A stretch of DNA of 64,000 bases from 62-47 sp039808365 (GCA_039808365.1 JBDHSX010000001.1:62001-126000); one strand, 5' to 3'. Positions 1-8,456 are shown, counted from the stretch's first letter. The notes: generated by a model from the sequence alone, not told the origin. Translations and numbers: made by a program.

Positions 1-1073
1 TTGCCGTCGACTGTGACGTCGATCAGGTTCGGCGCGGCGGGTGGATCGTAGTCCCACAGACCATGATGGACCAGCTGATAGTGCCAGACCTTTCTGCCGG
101 TCGCCGCGTCGAGGCATACCAGGCTGTCGCCGTAGAGACCGTCACCGAGGCGGTGGCCGCCGTAATAGTCATTGCTCGGGGTGCTGACGGGCAGGTAGAC
201 GTAGCCGAGTTCCTCGTCCGCGCTCATCGGCGCCCAGACGTTGGCGTTTCCGGTTTCCTTCCAGGACTCGTTCTCCCAGGTCTCGACGCCGGGCTCGCCC
301 GCTTGCGCCACGGTGTGGAAGGTCCAGACCAGTCGCCCGGTGACAACGTCGAAGCCACGGACATCGCCCGGCGGCAAAGGCCGCTTGCCCCACCAATCAA
401 GGACCGAGGAGCCGACCACGATCACCCCGCGCACGATCACCGGCGGCGAGGTCATTGTATAGTCACCGCGCTCGACAGGGCGGCGCAGGCCCTCAGCCAG
501 ATCGACCCGGCCATCGATCCCGAACGTCGGCACGGGTTTCCCGGTTTTGGCGTCGAGCGCGATCATTTGCGCGAAGGCGGTCAGGATCACGATGCGCTCG
601 TCGCTGCCGTTGCGCCAATAGGCAACGCCGCGATGGGTCCATCCGAGGTTGGCCGGCATCCCAAGGCCGTTCTCGTAGATCTTTGGATCGAAAATCCATT
701 TGGTCTTGCCCGTGACGGCGTCGATCGCGGCGACCTGTGATAGGGAGGTCGAGGTGTAGAGCACCCCGGCCACCATCAGCGGCGTCGATTCATTGGCGAA
801 GCTCGGCCCCGCCGCCGGATTGGCCTCATGGATGGCCTGATCGGGAGACGGCCAACGCCATTTGATGCGCAAATTCCTGGCGGTGGTGCGATCGATCTGG
901 GTCAGCGGCGAATAATGTGCGGCGGCGTAGGTGCCGCCATAAGCGGGCCATTCGCCGTTCGTCAGCGCTTCCCTCGAATTGGCCTGAGCCGGGATAGTCT
1001 GTGCTTGCATCGCGCAAGGCGCGCTCAACAGCATCAGCCCCACGCCGATCCACGCACCGCGGATGAACAGCAT
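1..1073 (-). CDS. PQQ-dependent dehydrogenase, N-terminal part (cut by window edge)
   Basis: Periplasmic quinoprotein dehydrogenase of the eight-bladed propeller type (glucose/alcohol dehydrogenase family), which oxidises a sugar or alcohol with PQQ. The first 357 residues are in the window; the rest lies beyond the left edge. The ATG at 1073 follows GAGAG. Residues 1 to about 24 form a signal peptide ending in AMQA. The mature protein starts with the usual WPAYGG-type segment followed by HYSPL, and the conserved HHGLWDYDPPA stretch appears near residue 340. Blade motifs such as LDAATGRKVWHY repeat through the sequence. The substrate cannot be assigned from this half. No c-type heme motif is visible in this part, though a C-terminal one cannot be excluded. 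Confidence 0.85.
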   Translation of the reverse strand, partial: MLFIRGAWIGVGLMLLSAPCAMQAQTIPAQANSREALTNGEWPAYGGTYAAAHYSPLTQIDRTTARNLRIKWRWPSPDQAIHEANPAAGPSFANESTPLMVAGVLYTSTSLSQVAAIDAVTGKTKWIFDPKIYENGLGMPANLGWTHRGVAYWRNGSDERIVILTAFAQMIALDAKTGKPVPTFGIDGRVDLAEGLRRPVERGDYTMTSPPVIVRGVIVVGSSVLDWWGKRPLPPGDVRGFDVVTGRLVWTFHTVAQAGEPGVETWENESWKETGNANVWAPMSADEELGYVYLPVSTPSNDYYGGHRLGDGLYGDSLVCLDAATGRKVWHYQLVHHGLWDYDPPAAPNLIDVTVDG

Positions 1074-1383
1074 TTGTTCTCTCCTGGACCGCTTTCCTGA
1101 AAACATATCGCGGACCGAAGACTATTGAAAACGCTATCACGAAATGGGGCGCCAAAAGAGCCAAAGACAAGATCTGGCGGGTTCGCGTCCGGATCAACAG
1201 CCTCGCCGGCGTGGCGCGGGCTTGGCCTTCACCTCTCTTGAAATTTTCGGCAGGTTCGATTTCCTTGTACGGTTCAAACCAGACGGACGACCATCGCGGA
1301 ATGGTGTTGTCGTTCCCTTGGCTGTGCTAGGTTACCCATCGTTCTGAAGCGAAAGAGTTTTCATCCGCGGTTACGAGAGAAAA
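1074..1383. other. divergent intergenic region
   Basis: About 310 bases between the minus-strand PQQ dehydrogenase and the plus-strand amino-acid binding protein. It must hold both promoters. I see no convincing additional gene, no strong inverted repeat and no RNA gene. Short open frames here have no recognisable product. Confidence 0.5.
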
Positions 1384-2418
1384 ATGCCGAACTTCAAGAA
1401 GCGATCCATATTCCTTCCCGTCATGGCGATTCTGACTTTTATTTTTGTAAGCGGCCATCCCTCTCGTGCCCAGACCTTGAGTGCGGTGAAACAGCGCGGC
1501 ACGCTGAATTGCGGTGTCAGCCAGGGATTGCTGGGGTTCTCAAGCAAGGATGACAAGGGCGTCTGGACGGGCTTTGACGTCGATGTTTGTCGCGCCATCG
1601 CGGCCGTGATCTTTGATGATCCGGCAAAAGTGACCTTTGTCCCGCTGGATACAACCGAGCGATTCGCGGCGTTGCAATCGAACAAAATCGATATTCTATC
1701 CCGAAACTCCACCTGGACGATGTCGCGGGAAGGCTCGCTCGGCTTGATGTTCGTCGGCGTGGCGTATTTCGATGGGCAGGGATTTCTGCTCCGTCGTGAC
1801 GCCGATATCGACACCGCCTTGCAGCTTGGCGGCAAAACGGTGTGCGCCCAAACCGGGACGACAACCGAAATGAATGTGTCCGACTATTTTCGCGCCAACG
1901 ACATGCCGCTGAAGGTGGCAACCTTCGATACCGCGGAAGCAAGTCGGAAGGCATATGATGATCGTCAATGCGATGTGCTCACAAGCGACGTTTCGCAACT
2001 CTATGCCGAGCGTCTTAAACTCACAGCGCCAAACAGTCACATCATTCTTCCAGAGGTTATTTCGAAAGAGCCGCTCGGACCCGCGGTGCGGCAAGGCGAT
2101 GATCAATGGTTCAATCTGGTCAAATGGACGCTCTATGCGCTGATCAATGCTGAAGAACTAGGCGTGACGTCGGAAACGCTCGATGCTGCGGTGACATCAT
2201 CGCATCCCGATATTCGGCGGTTGCTGGGCGTCGAAGGCGAGTTCGGCCAGCAACTGGGGCTCTCGAAGGACTGGGCGGTGCGAGCGATCCGTGCAGTCGG
2301 AAATTATGGAGAGATGTATGAGAGGAACGTCGGAACACGGTCACGGCTCAGCATACCGCGTGGATTGAATGCACTCTGGACACGAGGCGGAATCCAGTAC
2401 GCGCCTCCGGTCAGGTAA
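1384..2418 (+). CDS. general amino-acid ABC transporter substrate-binding protein (AapJ/BztA type)
   Basis: Periplasmic solute-binding protein of family 3, closest in pattern to AapJ/BztA of the general L-amino-acid transporter (about 340 residues; this one is 344). Residues 1 to about 29 form a signal peptide ending in SRAQ. The mature protein starts with LSAVKQRGTLNCGVSQGLLGFS, then GVWTGFDVDVCRAIAAV and the DILSRNSTWTMSRE stretch typical of AapJ. The ATG follows a purine-rich GAGAGAAAA. No permease or ATPase genes are adjacent, so it is an orphan binding protein here or works with a transporter encoded elsewhere. Confidence 0.88.
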   Translation: MPNFKKRSIFLPVMAILTFIFVSGHPSRAQTLSAVKQRGTLNCGVSQGLLGFSSKDDKGVWTGFDVDVCRAIAAVIFDDPAKVTFVPLDTTERFAALQSNKIDILSRNSTWTMSREGSLGLMFVGVAYFDGQGFLLRRDADIDTALQLGGKTVCAQTGTTTEMNVSDYFRANDMPLKVATFDTAEASRKAYDDRQCDVLTSDVSQLYAERLKLTAPNSHIILPEVISKEPLGPAVRQGDDQWFNLVKWTLYALINAEELGVTSETLDAAVTSSHPDIRRLLGVEGEFGQQLGLSKDWAVRAIRAVGNYGEMYERNVGTRSRLSIPRGLNALWTRGGIQYAPPVR

Positions 2419-2435
2419 TTCTTCGAGGGCATGGC

Positions 2436-3314
2436 ATGGCCGTAGATTACTATTCGCTGCTGACGAACGCCGTTTCCAACAAGAATGCAGCCGAACGGAA
2501 CAAGGTTTACAAGGACGCGCTCGCCCTCATCGCGCGTTCCCGCCTCACGCCCGAGGCCGCCGCGTCTCACACGGCTGCGCTCAATGACGCCATTCAACGC
2601 GTTGAAGATGATATTGCCGCGCGGGACCCTGTCGACGACTATGAAGTGCGATCCACGGGCAGGAACTGGAAGCCGTTCATTGTCAGCGCTTGCGCGGTTT
2701 TCCTGGTGATCGCGGCCTCCGCGTTGCTCTACAGATATGTCGCAACCAGGGATCTTAGCGGCGGGACGAGCGTTACGGCATCATCTTCAAAAACGGCTGG
2801 CGGACGCGAAGAGTCTATCGCGACTGATTTGAAGGCTGGTGTTGACGGTGGTTCCACCGGCGAGAGCCTTCCTTTTTCGCTGCAGCGGCAAGTGGTGTTT
2901 TATCGGACAACGATCGCTCCGGGATCGATCGTGATTGATCGAGAAAACCGCTTTCTCTATCTGATTCATTCGAACAATTCCGCTCGGCGCTACGGGATTG
3001 GCATTGCGCAGGAATGTCTCAAAAGAGGTAGCTACTTTCACGTTGTCAAAAAACTCGAATGGCCCGACTGGCGGCCATCGGGCACGAATACCAAAGATGC
3101 CGATGCCTTGCTGGAAGCCGCCGGGCGCCCCGGTAGCCCGTTGGGGGCGCGAGCGTTGTTGTTGGACAAGCCGTGGCTGTTCATTCATGGGACGAACTCG
3201 CCACAAACTATCGGCCATCTGGTCGCGTCCGGGTGCATCCGGCTCGTGAATGATGACGTGGAGGATCTTTACCGGCGCGTTTCATTGGAGACCCGTGTCG
3301 TGTTTATCAGCTAG
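2436..3314 (+). CDS. membrane-anchored L,D-transpeptidase (YkuD domain)
   Basis: 292-residue protein with a cytoplasmic N-terminus, one membrane segment at about 81-101, a low-complexity linker, and a C-terminal YkuD domain (about 150-292). It would sit in the inner membrane with the catalytic domain in the periplasm, making 3-3 peptidoglycan crosslinks or attaching proteins to peptidoglycan. The catalytic pair is His251 (IHGTN) and Cys267 (ASGCIRL). The usual first serine of the SxGC motif is alanine here. The start at 2436 is chosen because the ATG five bases upstream is out of frame and runs into a stop at once. It lies 17 bases after the binding-protein gene. Confidence 0.82.
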   Translation: MAVDYYSLLTNAVSNKNAAERNKVYKDALALIARSRLTPEAAASHTAALNDAIQRVEDDIAARDPVDDYEVRSTGRNWKPFIVSACAVFLVIAASALLYRYVATRDLSGGTSVTASSSKTAGGREESIATDLKAGVDGGSTGESLPFSLQRQVVFYRTTIAPGSIVIDRENRFLYLIHSNNSARRYGIGIAQECLKRGSYFHVVKKLEWPDWRPSGTNTKDADALLEAAGRPGSPLGARALLLDKPWLFIHGTNSPQTIGHLVASGCIRLVNDDVEDLYRRVSLETRVVFIS

Positions 3315-3387
3315 GCCAAACATTGACCTAACACCGTCGGCGAGGAACCGCGCCAATGTCCGTCCTGCCAGATCAGGGGACGCAGCT

Positions 3388-4272
3388 ATGGATCGTCGAG
3401 GATTTCTCGTAACGAGCGCCGGACTGAGTTCGACATTCCTCGCGGGATTGGTCTTTGATGCCACACGCATGATGGCGCAGACCCAGTCGAAAGCCGAAAA
3501 GGAGCTTCCCATGTCCGACGCGCAGCGAAGTCCGGGCCGGCAGGTCCGCGTGTTCGTGACCGGTTCGGCCGATGGGCTGGGACGTGCCGCCGCCGCGACG
3601 CTGCTCGCCGAGGGCCACAACGTCGTCGTGCATGTTCGCTCCCGCTCCCGCTTGCCGGCGGTGAAGGCGCTCATGGACCAGGGCGCCGTCGCCACGATCG
3701 GCGACTTATCCGACCTCGGAGAAATTCGTGACCTCGCCAGCCAGGTCAATGCCATTGGGGCGATGGATGCCGTCATTCATAACGCCGGCGTGATCTCGGG
3801 TTCGCAAGTGCTGACCGTCAATGTCGTCGCGCCTTACTTGCTGACGGCCCTGATCCAGCATCCGAGGCGCTTGGTCTATCTGAGCAGCAGCATGCACAGG
3901 GGCGGACGCGCCAGTCTCGACGGGATGGACTGGTCCGGCCGCACGTCCACCGGCAGCTATTCGGACAGCAAGCTGTTCGTCACCACGCTTGCGGCGGCTG
4001 TTGCAAGGCGGCGGCCGGACGTTCTCAGCAACGCCGTCGATCCGGGTTGGGTGCCGACCCGAATGGGCGGCCCAAACGCGCCGGACGATTTGCGGCTGGG
4101 ACATCTCACTCAGGAATGGCTCGCCACCAGCGACGATCCCGAAGCGTTGACCAGCGGCGGCTACTGGCATCATCAGCGACGTCAGCAGCCCCACCCCGCC
4201 GTCAACGATATCCGATTCCAGGACCTGCTGCTGGCCGAACTCGTGCGCGCCACCGGTACGACGCTGGCATGA
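3388..4272 (+). CDS. short-chain dehydrogenase/reductase with Tat-like leader
   Basis: Rossmann-fold SDR with cofactor motif TGSADGLG, HNAGV, the serine in YLSSSMH and the catalytic YSDSK. The C-terminus (SGGYWHHQRRQQPHP) is typical of a bacterial SDR subgroup. From the ATG at 3388 the protein is 294 residues and opens with MDRRGFLVTSAGL, a twin-arginine-like signal ending near MMAQTQ. An alternative ATG at 3511 has a better ribosome-binding site (AAGGAG, six bases before) and would give a 253-residue cytoplasmic enzyme. I keep the longer form because the leader is in frame and signal-like, but the start is undecided. Confidence 0.72.
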   Translation: MDRRGFLVTSAGLSSTFLAGLVFDATRMMAQTQSKAEKELPMSDAQRSPGRQVRVFVTGSADGLGRAAAATLLAEGHNVVVHVRSRSRLPAVKALMDQGAVATIGDLSDLGEIRDLASQVNAIGAMDAVIHNAGVISGSQVLTVNVVAPYLLTALIQHPRRLVYLSSSMHRGGRASLDGMDWSGRTSTGSYSDSKLFVTTLAAAVARRRPDVLSNAVDPGWVPTRMGGPNAPDDLRLGHLTQEWLATSDDPEALTSGGYWHHQRRQQPHPAVNDIRFQDLLLAELVRATGTTLA

Positions 4273-4644
4273 TCGATGGCTTGTGCGACCATCTCTCGTG
4301 GCGTCGGGACCATGCTGAGGTGACTGCCCCGTCTTCCAGCGTTGCGCGCGAGCGTTGCTCGGCTCCCGCCGTCGGCATGTTGCCGGCCGGCTGCACGCGC
4401 CGCCGGTTGTTGAACCAATCGACCCGTTCCATCGCCATAACCGATCTTGACGATTTCGCCTTCCGCCGCAGCCGGCAATATGGGACGATTGTCTGCGATC
4501 TTGAGCGCCGCAGGTTGGTGAGGTTGCCGTCGAATCGCGAGCAGGCGACGCCGCGGACGTGGCCCGTGGACCGTTCGTCCATCACGACCTCGCGACCTAT
4601 GCTGACCATGTTATAAACCCTGAATCCGGGATTGAGCCTTGACG
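4273..4644. other. intergenic region with transposase debris
   Basis: About 370 bases without an intact gene between the SDR and the acyl-CoA dehydrogenase pair. It contains the IS3-type transposase remnant described separately. Upstream of that remnant on the minus strand (about 4440-4609) the reading is open in several frames, but I recognise no family. Confidence 0.5.
4322..4432 (-). pseudogene. IS3-family transposase (OrfB) C-terminal remnant
   Basis: On the minus strand this reads ERVDWFNNRRRVQPAGN and continues MPTAGAEQRSRATLEDGAV. That is the end of the integrase core of IS3-family transposases (typical form WVDWFNNRRLLEPIGNIPPAE, then a Y-rich stretch). Only about 36 residues remain. 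The upstream catalytic DDE region, the terminal inverted repeats and any OrfA are not visible, so it is a decayed fragment. Confidence 0.6.
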
Positions 4645-5730
4645 ATGACAGACCAGCAATCCGACGGCACGGGCTCGCTTTTGAACGAGAGCGCGACCAA
4701 GCTGTTTGCCTCCTTCGATGAGCGCGAAATCCGCGCGGTCGAGCAGGGGGAGTGGCTTGAGGCGGCGTGGGCCAAGGTGCGGGACGCGGGGTTTGCGCTG
4801 GCGTTGGTGAGCGAGGACGCCGGCGGCTTCGGCATCGCGTCGGCGGAGGCGATGGCGTTGCTGCGCGTCGCCGGTTATCACGCCGCGCCGGTGCCGCTGG
4901 CCGAAACCATGCTCGCCAACCGCCTGTTGAGCGAGGCCGGCTTCGATCCGGTGGAGGGGGCGGCCACCGTGGTCATCGCGGAGAGTGGGGCGTTCACGCT
5001 CGCCAGGCACGGCGGCGACTGGCGGCTCGGCGGCCGCGCCGCCGGGGTGCCATGGGCGCGCCATGCCGAGACCATCGTGGTGTTGGCCGAGCATGACGGC
5101 AAGCCATTCGTGGCGCGGTTGAGGCGTGGTGCCGCAAACGTCGCGCCCGCGATGTCGCTGGCGAACCTTCCCGCCGATGACGTCAGCGTCGACGCCGAGA
5201 TCGCGGGCGACGACGCGCGTCCCGCGCCCGCGCGCTGGACGCCGCAAACGCTCAGGGCGGCCTTCGCGGCGTTGCGCGTGTCCGAGATGGCGGGGGCGCT
5301 GGCGCGGGTGATGGAAATCACCGTCGGCTACGCCAATGAGCGGGTGCAGTTCGGCAAGCCGATCGGCAAGCAACAGGCGATCCAGCAACAGCTCGCGGTG
5401 CTGGCCGGACAGGCCGCGGCGGCGGGCGGCGCGGCCGATGTCGCGAGCGCGGCGTTCGACAGTCTCGACGTCGTGGCGATCGCGGCGGCCAAGGTGCGCG
5501 CCGGCGAGGCCGCGAGCATCGCCGCGCCGATCGCGCATCAGGTGCACGGCGCCATCGGCTTCACCGAGGAACACCGTCTGCACTTCTTCACGCGGCGGCT
5601 GTGGGGCTGGCGCGATGAAGGCGGTTCCGAACGGTATTGGAGCAAGGTGATCGGTCAGCAGGCGATCGCCGCCGGAGCCGAGGGGTTGTGGCCGTTCGTG
5701 GTGTCGGTGGGCGCAGGTCAGGGGGCATGA
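4645..5730 (+). CDS. acyl-CoA dehydrogenase, subunit 1 of a pair
   Basis: 361-residue flavoprotein of the acyl-CoA dehydrogenase fold, slightly shorter than the 380-400 usual for homomeric enzymes. It has an N-terminal helical domain (SEDAGGFGIASAEAMALLRVAG) and a C-terminal domain with FGKPIGKQQAIQQQLA and HQVHGAIGFTEEHRLH. Near the end, DEGGSERYW sits where the catalytic glutamate of the family lies (usual YEGTSEIQR). The ATG at 4645 is preferred over a TTG at 4639. Its stop overlaps the next gene's ATG (ATGA), so the two are translationally coupled and likely form a heteromer. The substrate is unknown. Confidence 0.85.
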   Translation: MTDQQSDGTGSLLNESATKLFASFDEREIRAVEQGEWLEAAWAKVRDAGFALALVSEDAGGFGIASAEAMALLRVAGYHAAPVPLAETMLANRLLSEAGFDPVEGAATVVIAESGAFTLARHGGDWRLGGRAAGVPWARHAETIVVLAEHDGKPFVARLRRGAANVAPAMSLANLPADDVSVDAEIAGDDARPAPARWTPQTLRAAFAALRVSEMAGALARVMEITVGYANERVQFGKPIGKQQAIQQQLAVLAGQAAAAGGAADVASAAFDSLDVVAIAAAKVRAGEAASIAAPIAHQVHGAIGFTEEHRLHFFTRRLWGWRDEGGSERYWSKVIGQQAIAAGAEGLWPFVVSVGAGQGA

Positions 5731-6878
5731 TGTCGTTCTTCACCTTTCCCAATCCGCCCGTCTCGCCGCAAGCCGAGGCGCTGCGTGCCGAAGTGCGGGC
5801 GTTCCTCGCCGAGGAGTTGAAGACGATGCCGGCGCATCGGCGCGCGGCGTCGTGGAGCGGCTTCGACGCCGATTTTTCCCGCAAGATGGGCCAGCGCGGC
5901 TGGATCGGCATGACCTGGCCGAAGCAATATGGCGGCCACGAGCGCAGCAGCCTGGAACGCTACGTCGTGCTTGAGGAGATGCTGGCGGCGGGCGCGCCGG
6001 TGGCGGCGCACTGGATCGCCGACCGCCAGAGCGGGCCGCTGCTGCTGCGGTTCGGCACGGAAGAACAGCGCCGGACGGTGCTGCCGAAGATCGCCGCCGG
6101 CGAGTTGTTCTGCTGCATCGGCATGAGCGAGCCTGACTCCGGCTCCGATTTGGCCGCGGTGCGCACCCGCGCCGAGCCGGTCGAGGGCGGCTTCCGCGTC
6201 ACCGGCACCAAGCTGTGGACCACCTTCGGTCATCGCGCGCATTACATGCTGTTGTTCTGCCGCACCAGCGGCAACTCCAGCGATCGCCACGGCGGCACCA
6301 GCCAGCTTCTGGTCGACCTCAAGACGCCGGGCATCACCATCCGCCCGATCGTCGACCTGACCGGCGCGAAACACTTCAACGAGGTGGTGTTCGAGAATGT
6401 GTTCGTGCCGTCGTCGGCGCTGATCGGCGAGAGGGGCAACGGCTGGCATCAGGTGACCAGCGAACTGGCCTATGAACGCTCCGGCCCGGAGCGATTCCTG
6501 TCGTCCTTCGTGCTGTTCGCGGAACTGGTGCGCGTGCTGCGCGACCATCCCTCGGAGCAGGCGACCATCGCGGTCGGCCGGCTGGCGTCGCATCTCGTGG
6601 TGCTGCGGCAACTGTCGCGCGGCGTCGCCTTCCTGTTGCAGAACGGCCAGAACCCGGCGCTGGAGGCGGCGGTGGTGAAGGATCTCGGCGCGCTGGTGGA
6701 GCAGGAGATCCCGGACATCGTGCGATCGCTGGTCGAGATCGAGCCGGGCTCGGAGCGCACCGCCGAACTGGCCCGCACCCTGCACTACACCGTGCTCGCC
6801 GCGCCGTCCTTCTCGCTGCGCGGCGGCACCCGCGAAATCCTCCGCGGCATCATCGCCCGCGGCCTCGGGTTGCGCTGA
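5727..6878 (+). CDS. acyl-CoA dehydrogenase, subunit 2 of a pair
   Basis: 383-residue acyl-CoA dehydrogenase. Visible family motifs are WPKQYGGHERSSLERYVVLEE, CCIGMSEPDSGSDLAAVRT (flavin and substrate binding), TGTKLWTTFGHRA and a final RGGTREILRGIIARGLGLR. The ATG at 5727 overlaps the TGA of the preceding subunit. Compared with subunit 1 this C-terminus carries RGG where the acidic catalytic residue would be. This suggests that only one subunit supplies the base, as in known heteromeric dehydrogenases that act on CoA esters of steroid side chains or carnitine. That assignment is inference; substrate and pathway are not shown by neighbours. Confidence 0.87.
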   Translation: MMSFFTFPNPPVSPQAEALRAEVRAFLAEELKTMPAHRRAASWSGFDADFSRKMGQRGWIGMTWPKQYGGHERSSLERYVVLEEMLAAGAPVAAHWIADRQSGPLLLRFGTEEQRRTVLPKIAAGELFCCIGMSEPDSGSDLAAVRTRAEPVEGGFRVTGTKLWTTFGHRAHYMLLFCRTSGNSSDRHGGTSQLLVDLKTPGITIRPIVDLTGAKHFNEVVFENVFVPSSALIGERGNGWHQVTSELAYERSGPERFLSSFVLFAELVRVLRDHPSEQATIAVGRLASHLVVLRQLSRGVAFLLQNGQNPALEAAVVKDLGALVEQEIPDIVRSLVEIEPGSERTAELARTLHYTVLAAPSFSLRGGTREILRGIIARGLGLR

Positions 6879-6992
6879 ACGCCTCGATCAAGCCGGAAGC
6901 CCATGACCGATCGAAGGCGGTGATGATCGAGCGGGCTGTTGCTGCGACCCCTGCGACATTGATGAGCGTCGCAACGACTCCGCCGTGAACCA

Positions 6993-7035
6993 AATCGCCT
7001 TCCGTTCGATTTCAGGCGCGAACGGAAGGCCGATT
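6993..7035 (+). terminator. long hairpin after the acyl-CoA dehydrogenase pair
   Basis: Arms GCCTTCCGTTCG (6997-7008) and CGAACGGAAGGC (7019-7030) pair perfectly over 12 bp around a 10-base loop. The stem extends four more pairs with one bulged base. It lies about 115 bases after the stop at 6878. No T-run follows, so it may be a Rho-independent-like end, an RNA-stabilising hairpin or a repeated palindromic element. Confidence 0.4.
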
Positions 7036-7175
7036 CTCACTTTCATTGAATTCGCTAAAATGAGCGAGAGGTTGAGTCGCTAAGGGCCACCAGAGTTTGA
7101 CGCACAAGCGCGTCCCACGCCGGATTTAGCTCACTCACCACCGACACGCCTCTACGATGTCGGCGAACAGTTGCG

Positions 7176-7532
7176 TCATGACGCGCCGACTTCAAGGAAG
7201 CCAATCACTTCGGCAATTCTGCCGCCGCCGTCGACTCGGACGATGTCGGTGCCGCGCGCGGCGACCTCTCCGCTCGGGGCCGCGAGGTTCCAGGTAAAGC
7301 GGACGTAATTCCCGTGGCCGTCAGGGGTGCCTTCGAGCGCGAAACGGTAGCCCGGGAACTGCGCGGTGGCTTTGTCGATCATCGCGGCGATGGCGTCGCG
7401 CCCCTCCGCCGACATCAGGGGGTCAATGTAAGTCGCATCCTCGCTCCAGTTAACGAGCGCGTTGCTGCGTTCCGTTGGCGTGACGTTCCAGCCGGTCAGA
7501 TATTGTTCTGCGATCAATCCTGGTTCGATCAT
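7176..7532 (-). CDS. SnoaL/NTF2-like protein
   Basis: 118-residue protein of the NTF2-like alpha+beta barrel superfamily (SnoaL/DUF4440-like). It has the pattern WNVTPTERSNALVNWSEDATYIDPL, then FPGYRFALEGTPDGHGNYVRFTW and a C-terminal VRVDGGGRIAEVIGF. Such proteins are small isomerases, hydrolases or ligand-binding proteins, and the fold alone does not fix the function. The ATG at 7532 is preceded by AGGAG. The gene is divergent from an XRE regulator, with a 121-base spacer holding a palindrome, so that regulator probably controls it. Confidence 0.78.
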   Translation of the reverse strand: MIEPGLIAEQYLTGWNVTPTERSNALVNWSEDATYIDPLMSAEGRDAIAAMIDKATAQFPGYRFALEGTPDGHGNYVRFTWNLAAPSGEVAARGTDIVRVDGGGRIAEVIGFLEVGAS

Positions 7533-7588
7533 TTTAATCTCCTGAATGAGGACATGACGAAGCTGACACAGTTAGGGAGGCATTGCGA

Positions 7589-7603
7589 TTACCTATGAGG
7601 TAA
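7589..7603. promoter_or_regulatory. candidate operator TTACCT-ATG-AGGTAA
   Basis: A perfect 15-base palindrome (6-base arms, 3-base centre) midway between the divergent SnoaL-like gene and the XRE regulator. A second, wider inverted pair, GACACAG (7565-7571) and CTGTGTC (7629-7635), brackets it. Position and symmetry fit a binding site for the dimeric regulator, which would give autoregulation and control of the neighbour. Confidence 0.45.
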
Positions 7604-7653
7604 GCGTATCAGGGCGAAGGTGATGCTACTGTGTCCGGGAAAGGCGGTGCGAC

Positions 7654-8442
7654 GTGACGGAAACGGTTGGAGAATTGATGCGAGATTGGCGGCGGCGCAG
7701 GCGGATGAGCCAATTGGACCTGTCACTGGAGGCCGATGTTTCAGCCAGACATCTCAGCTTCGTCGAGAGTGGGCGCGCGCGTGCCAGCCGCGAGATGCTG
7801 CAACGGCTCGGTGATCGGTTGGCAATGCCTCTGCGCGAACGCAATCGACTCCTCATCGCCGGGGGATACGCGCCTGACCATGGCGAGCGGCCGCTCAATT
7901 CGCCCGAGATGGGCGTCGCCATGTCCGCCATTCGCATGGTGCTTGACGGGCATGGTCCGTTTCCAGCGCTGGCGGTTGACCGTCAATGGAATCTGATCGC
8001 CGCCAACATTCCCGCGACGAATTTGTTGACGGGTCTGCCCGATGCGCTCTGCAAACCAAAGTTGAATGTTCTCCGCGCGACGCTCGACCCTGCGGGTCTT
8101 GCGCCCCGCATCGCGAACCTGCCGGAGTGGCGTCATCATTTGCTTGGCAGATTACGAAGCGACTACGCCGCCACCGGCGATCCTGCTCTAGCCAAGTTAC
8201 ACGATGAACTGAGCGCAATTCCGGTCACGCGCCGCCAGGCACACAATTCGCCGATTGCGCGCATCGCAGTCCCGCTGATGTTGGATGCAGGAGAGGGGCG
8301 AATTCTGTCCCTGCTCTCAACGACCACGGTGTTTGGTACGGCAAACGATATAACCCTTTCCGAGCTGACGCTGGAAGCTTTCTTCCCGGCGGATGCGGAA
8401 ACGCAAAAATTCTTCATGCGCAATTCAACTGCGTCAAATTGA
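7654..8442 (+). CDS. XRE-family transcriptional regulator with MmyB-like domain
   Basis: 262-residue regulator. Residues about 6-65 form a helix-turn-helix (RRMSQLDLSLEADVSARHLSFVESGRA). The remainder matches the MmyB-like ligand-binding domain found in actinobacterial and proteobacterial XRE regulators (FPALAVDRQWNLIAAN, then NVLRATLDPAGLAPRI and the final LTLEAFFPADAETQKFF). The start is GTG at 7654 after an AAGGCGG-type site. It is divergent from the SnoaL-like gene and probably represses or activates it through the palindrome between them. The inducer is unknown. Confidence 0.85.
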   Translation: MTETVGELMRDWRRRRRMSQLDLSLEADVSARHLSFVESGRARASREMLQRLGDRLAMPLRERNRLLIAGGYAPDHGERPLNSPEMGVAMSAIRMVLDGHGPFPALAVDRQWNLIAANIPATNLLTGLPDALCKPKLNVLRATLDPAGLAPRIANLPEWRHHLLGRLRSDYAATGDPALAKLHDELSAIPVTRRQAHNSPIARIAVPLMLDAGEGRILSLLSTTTVFGTANDITLSELTLEAFFPADAETQKFFMRNSTASN

Positions 8443-8456
8443 CAACGGCACCGCGA

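Noticed and set aside
4440..4609. Possible frameshifted gene upstream of the transposase remnant on the minus strand
   Set aside because: Joining two frames gives a smooth-looking peptide, but I recognise no family and cannot separate it from chance open frames.
5637..5726. Upstream extension of the second acyl-CoA dehydrogenase frame
   Set aside because: It overlaps the end of the first subunit, and the added Arg/Gly-rich residues are not family-like; the ATG at 5727 gives the conserved N-terminus.
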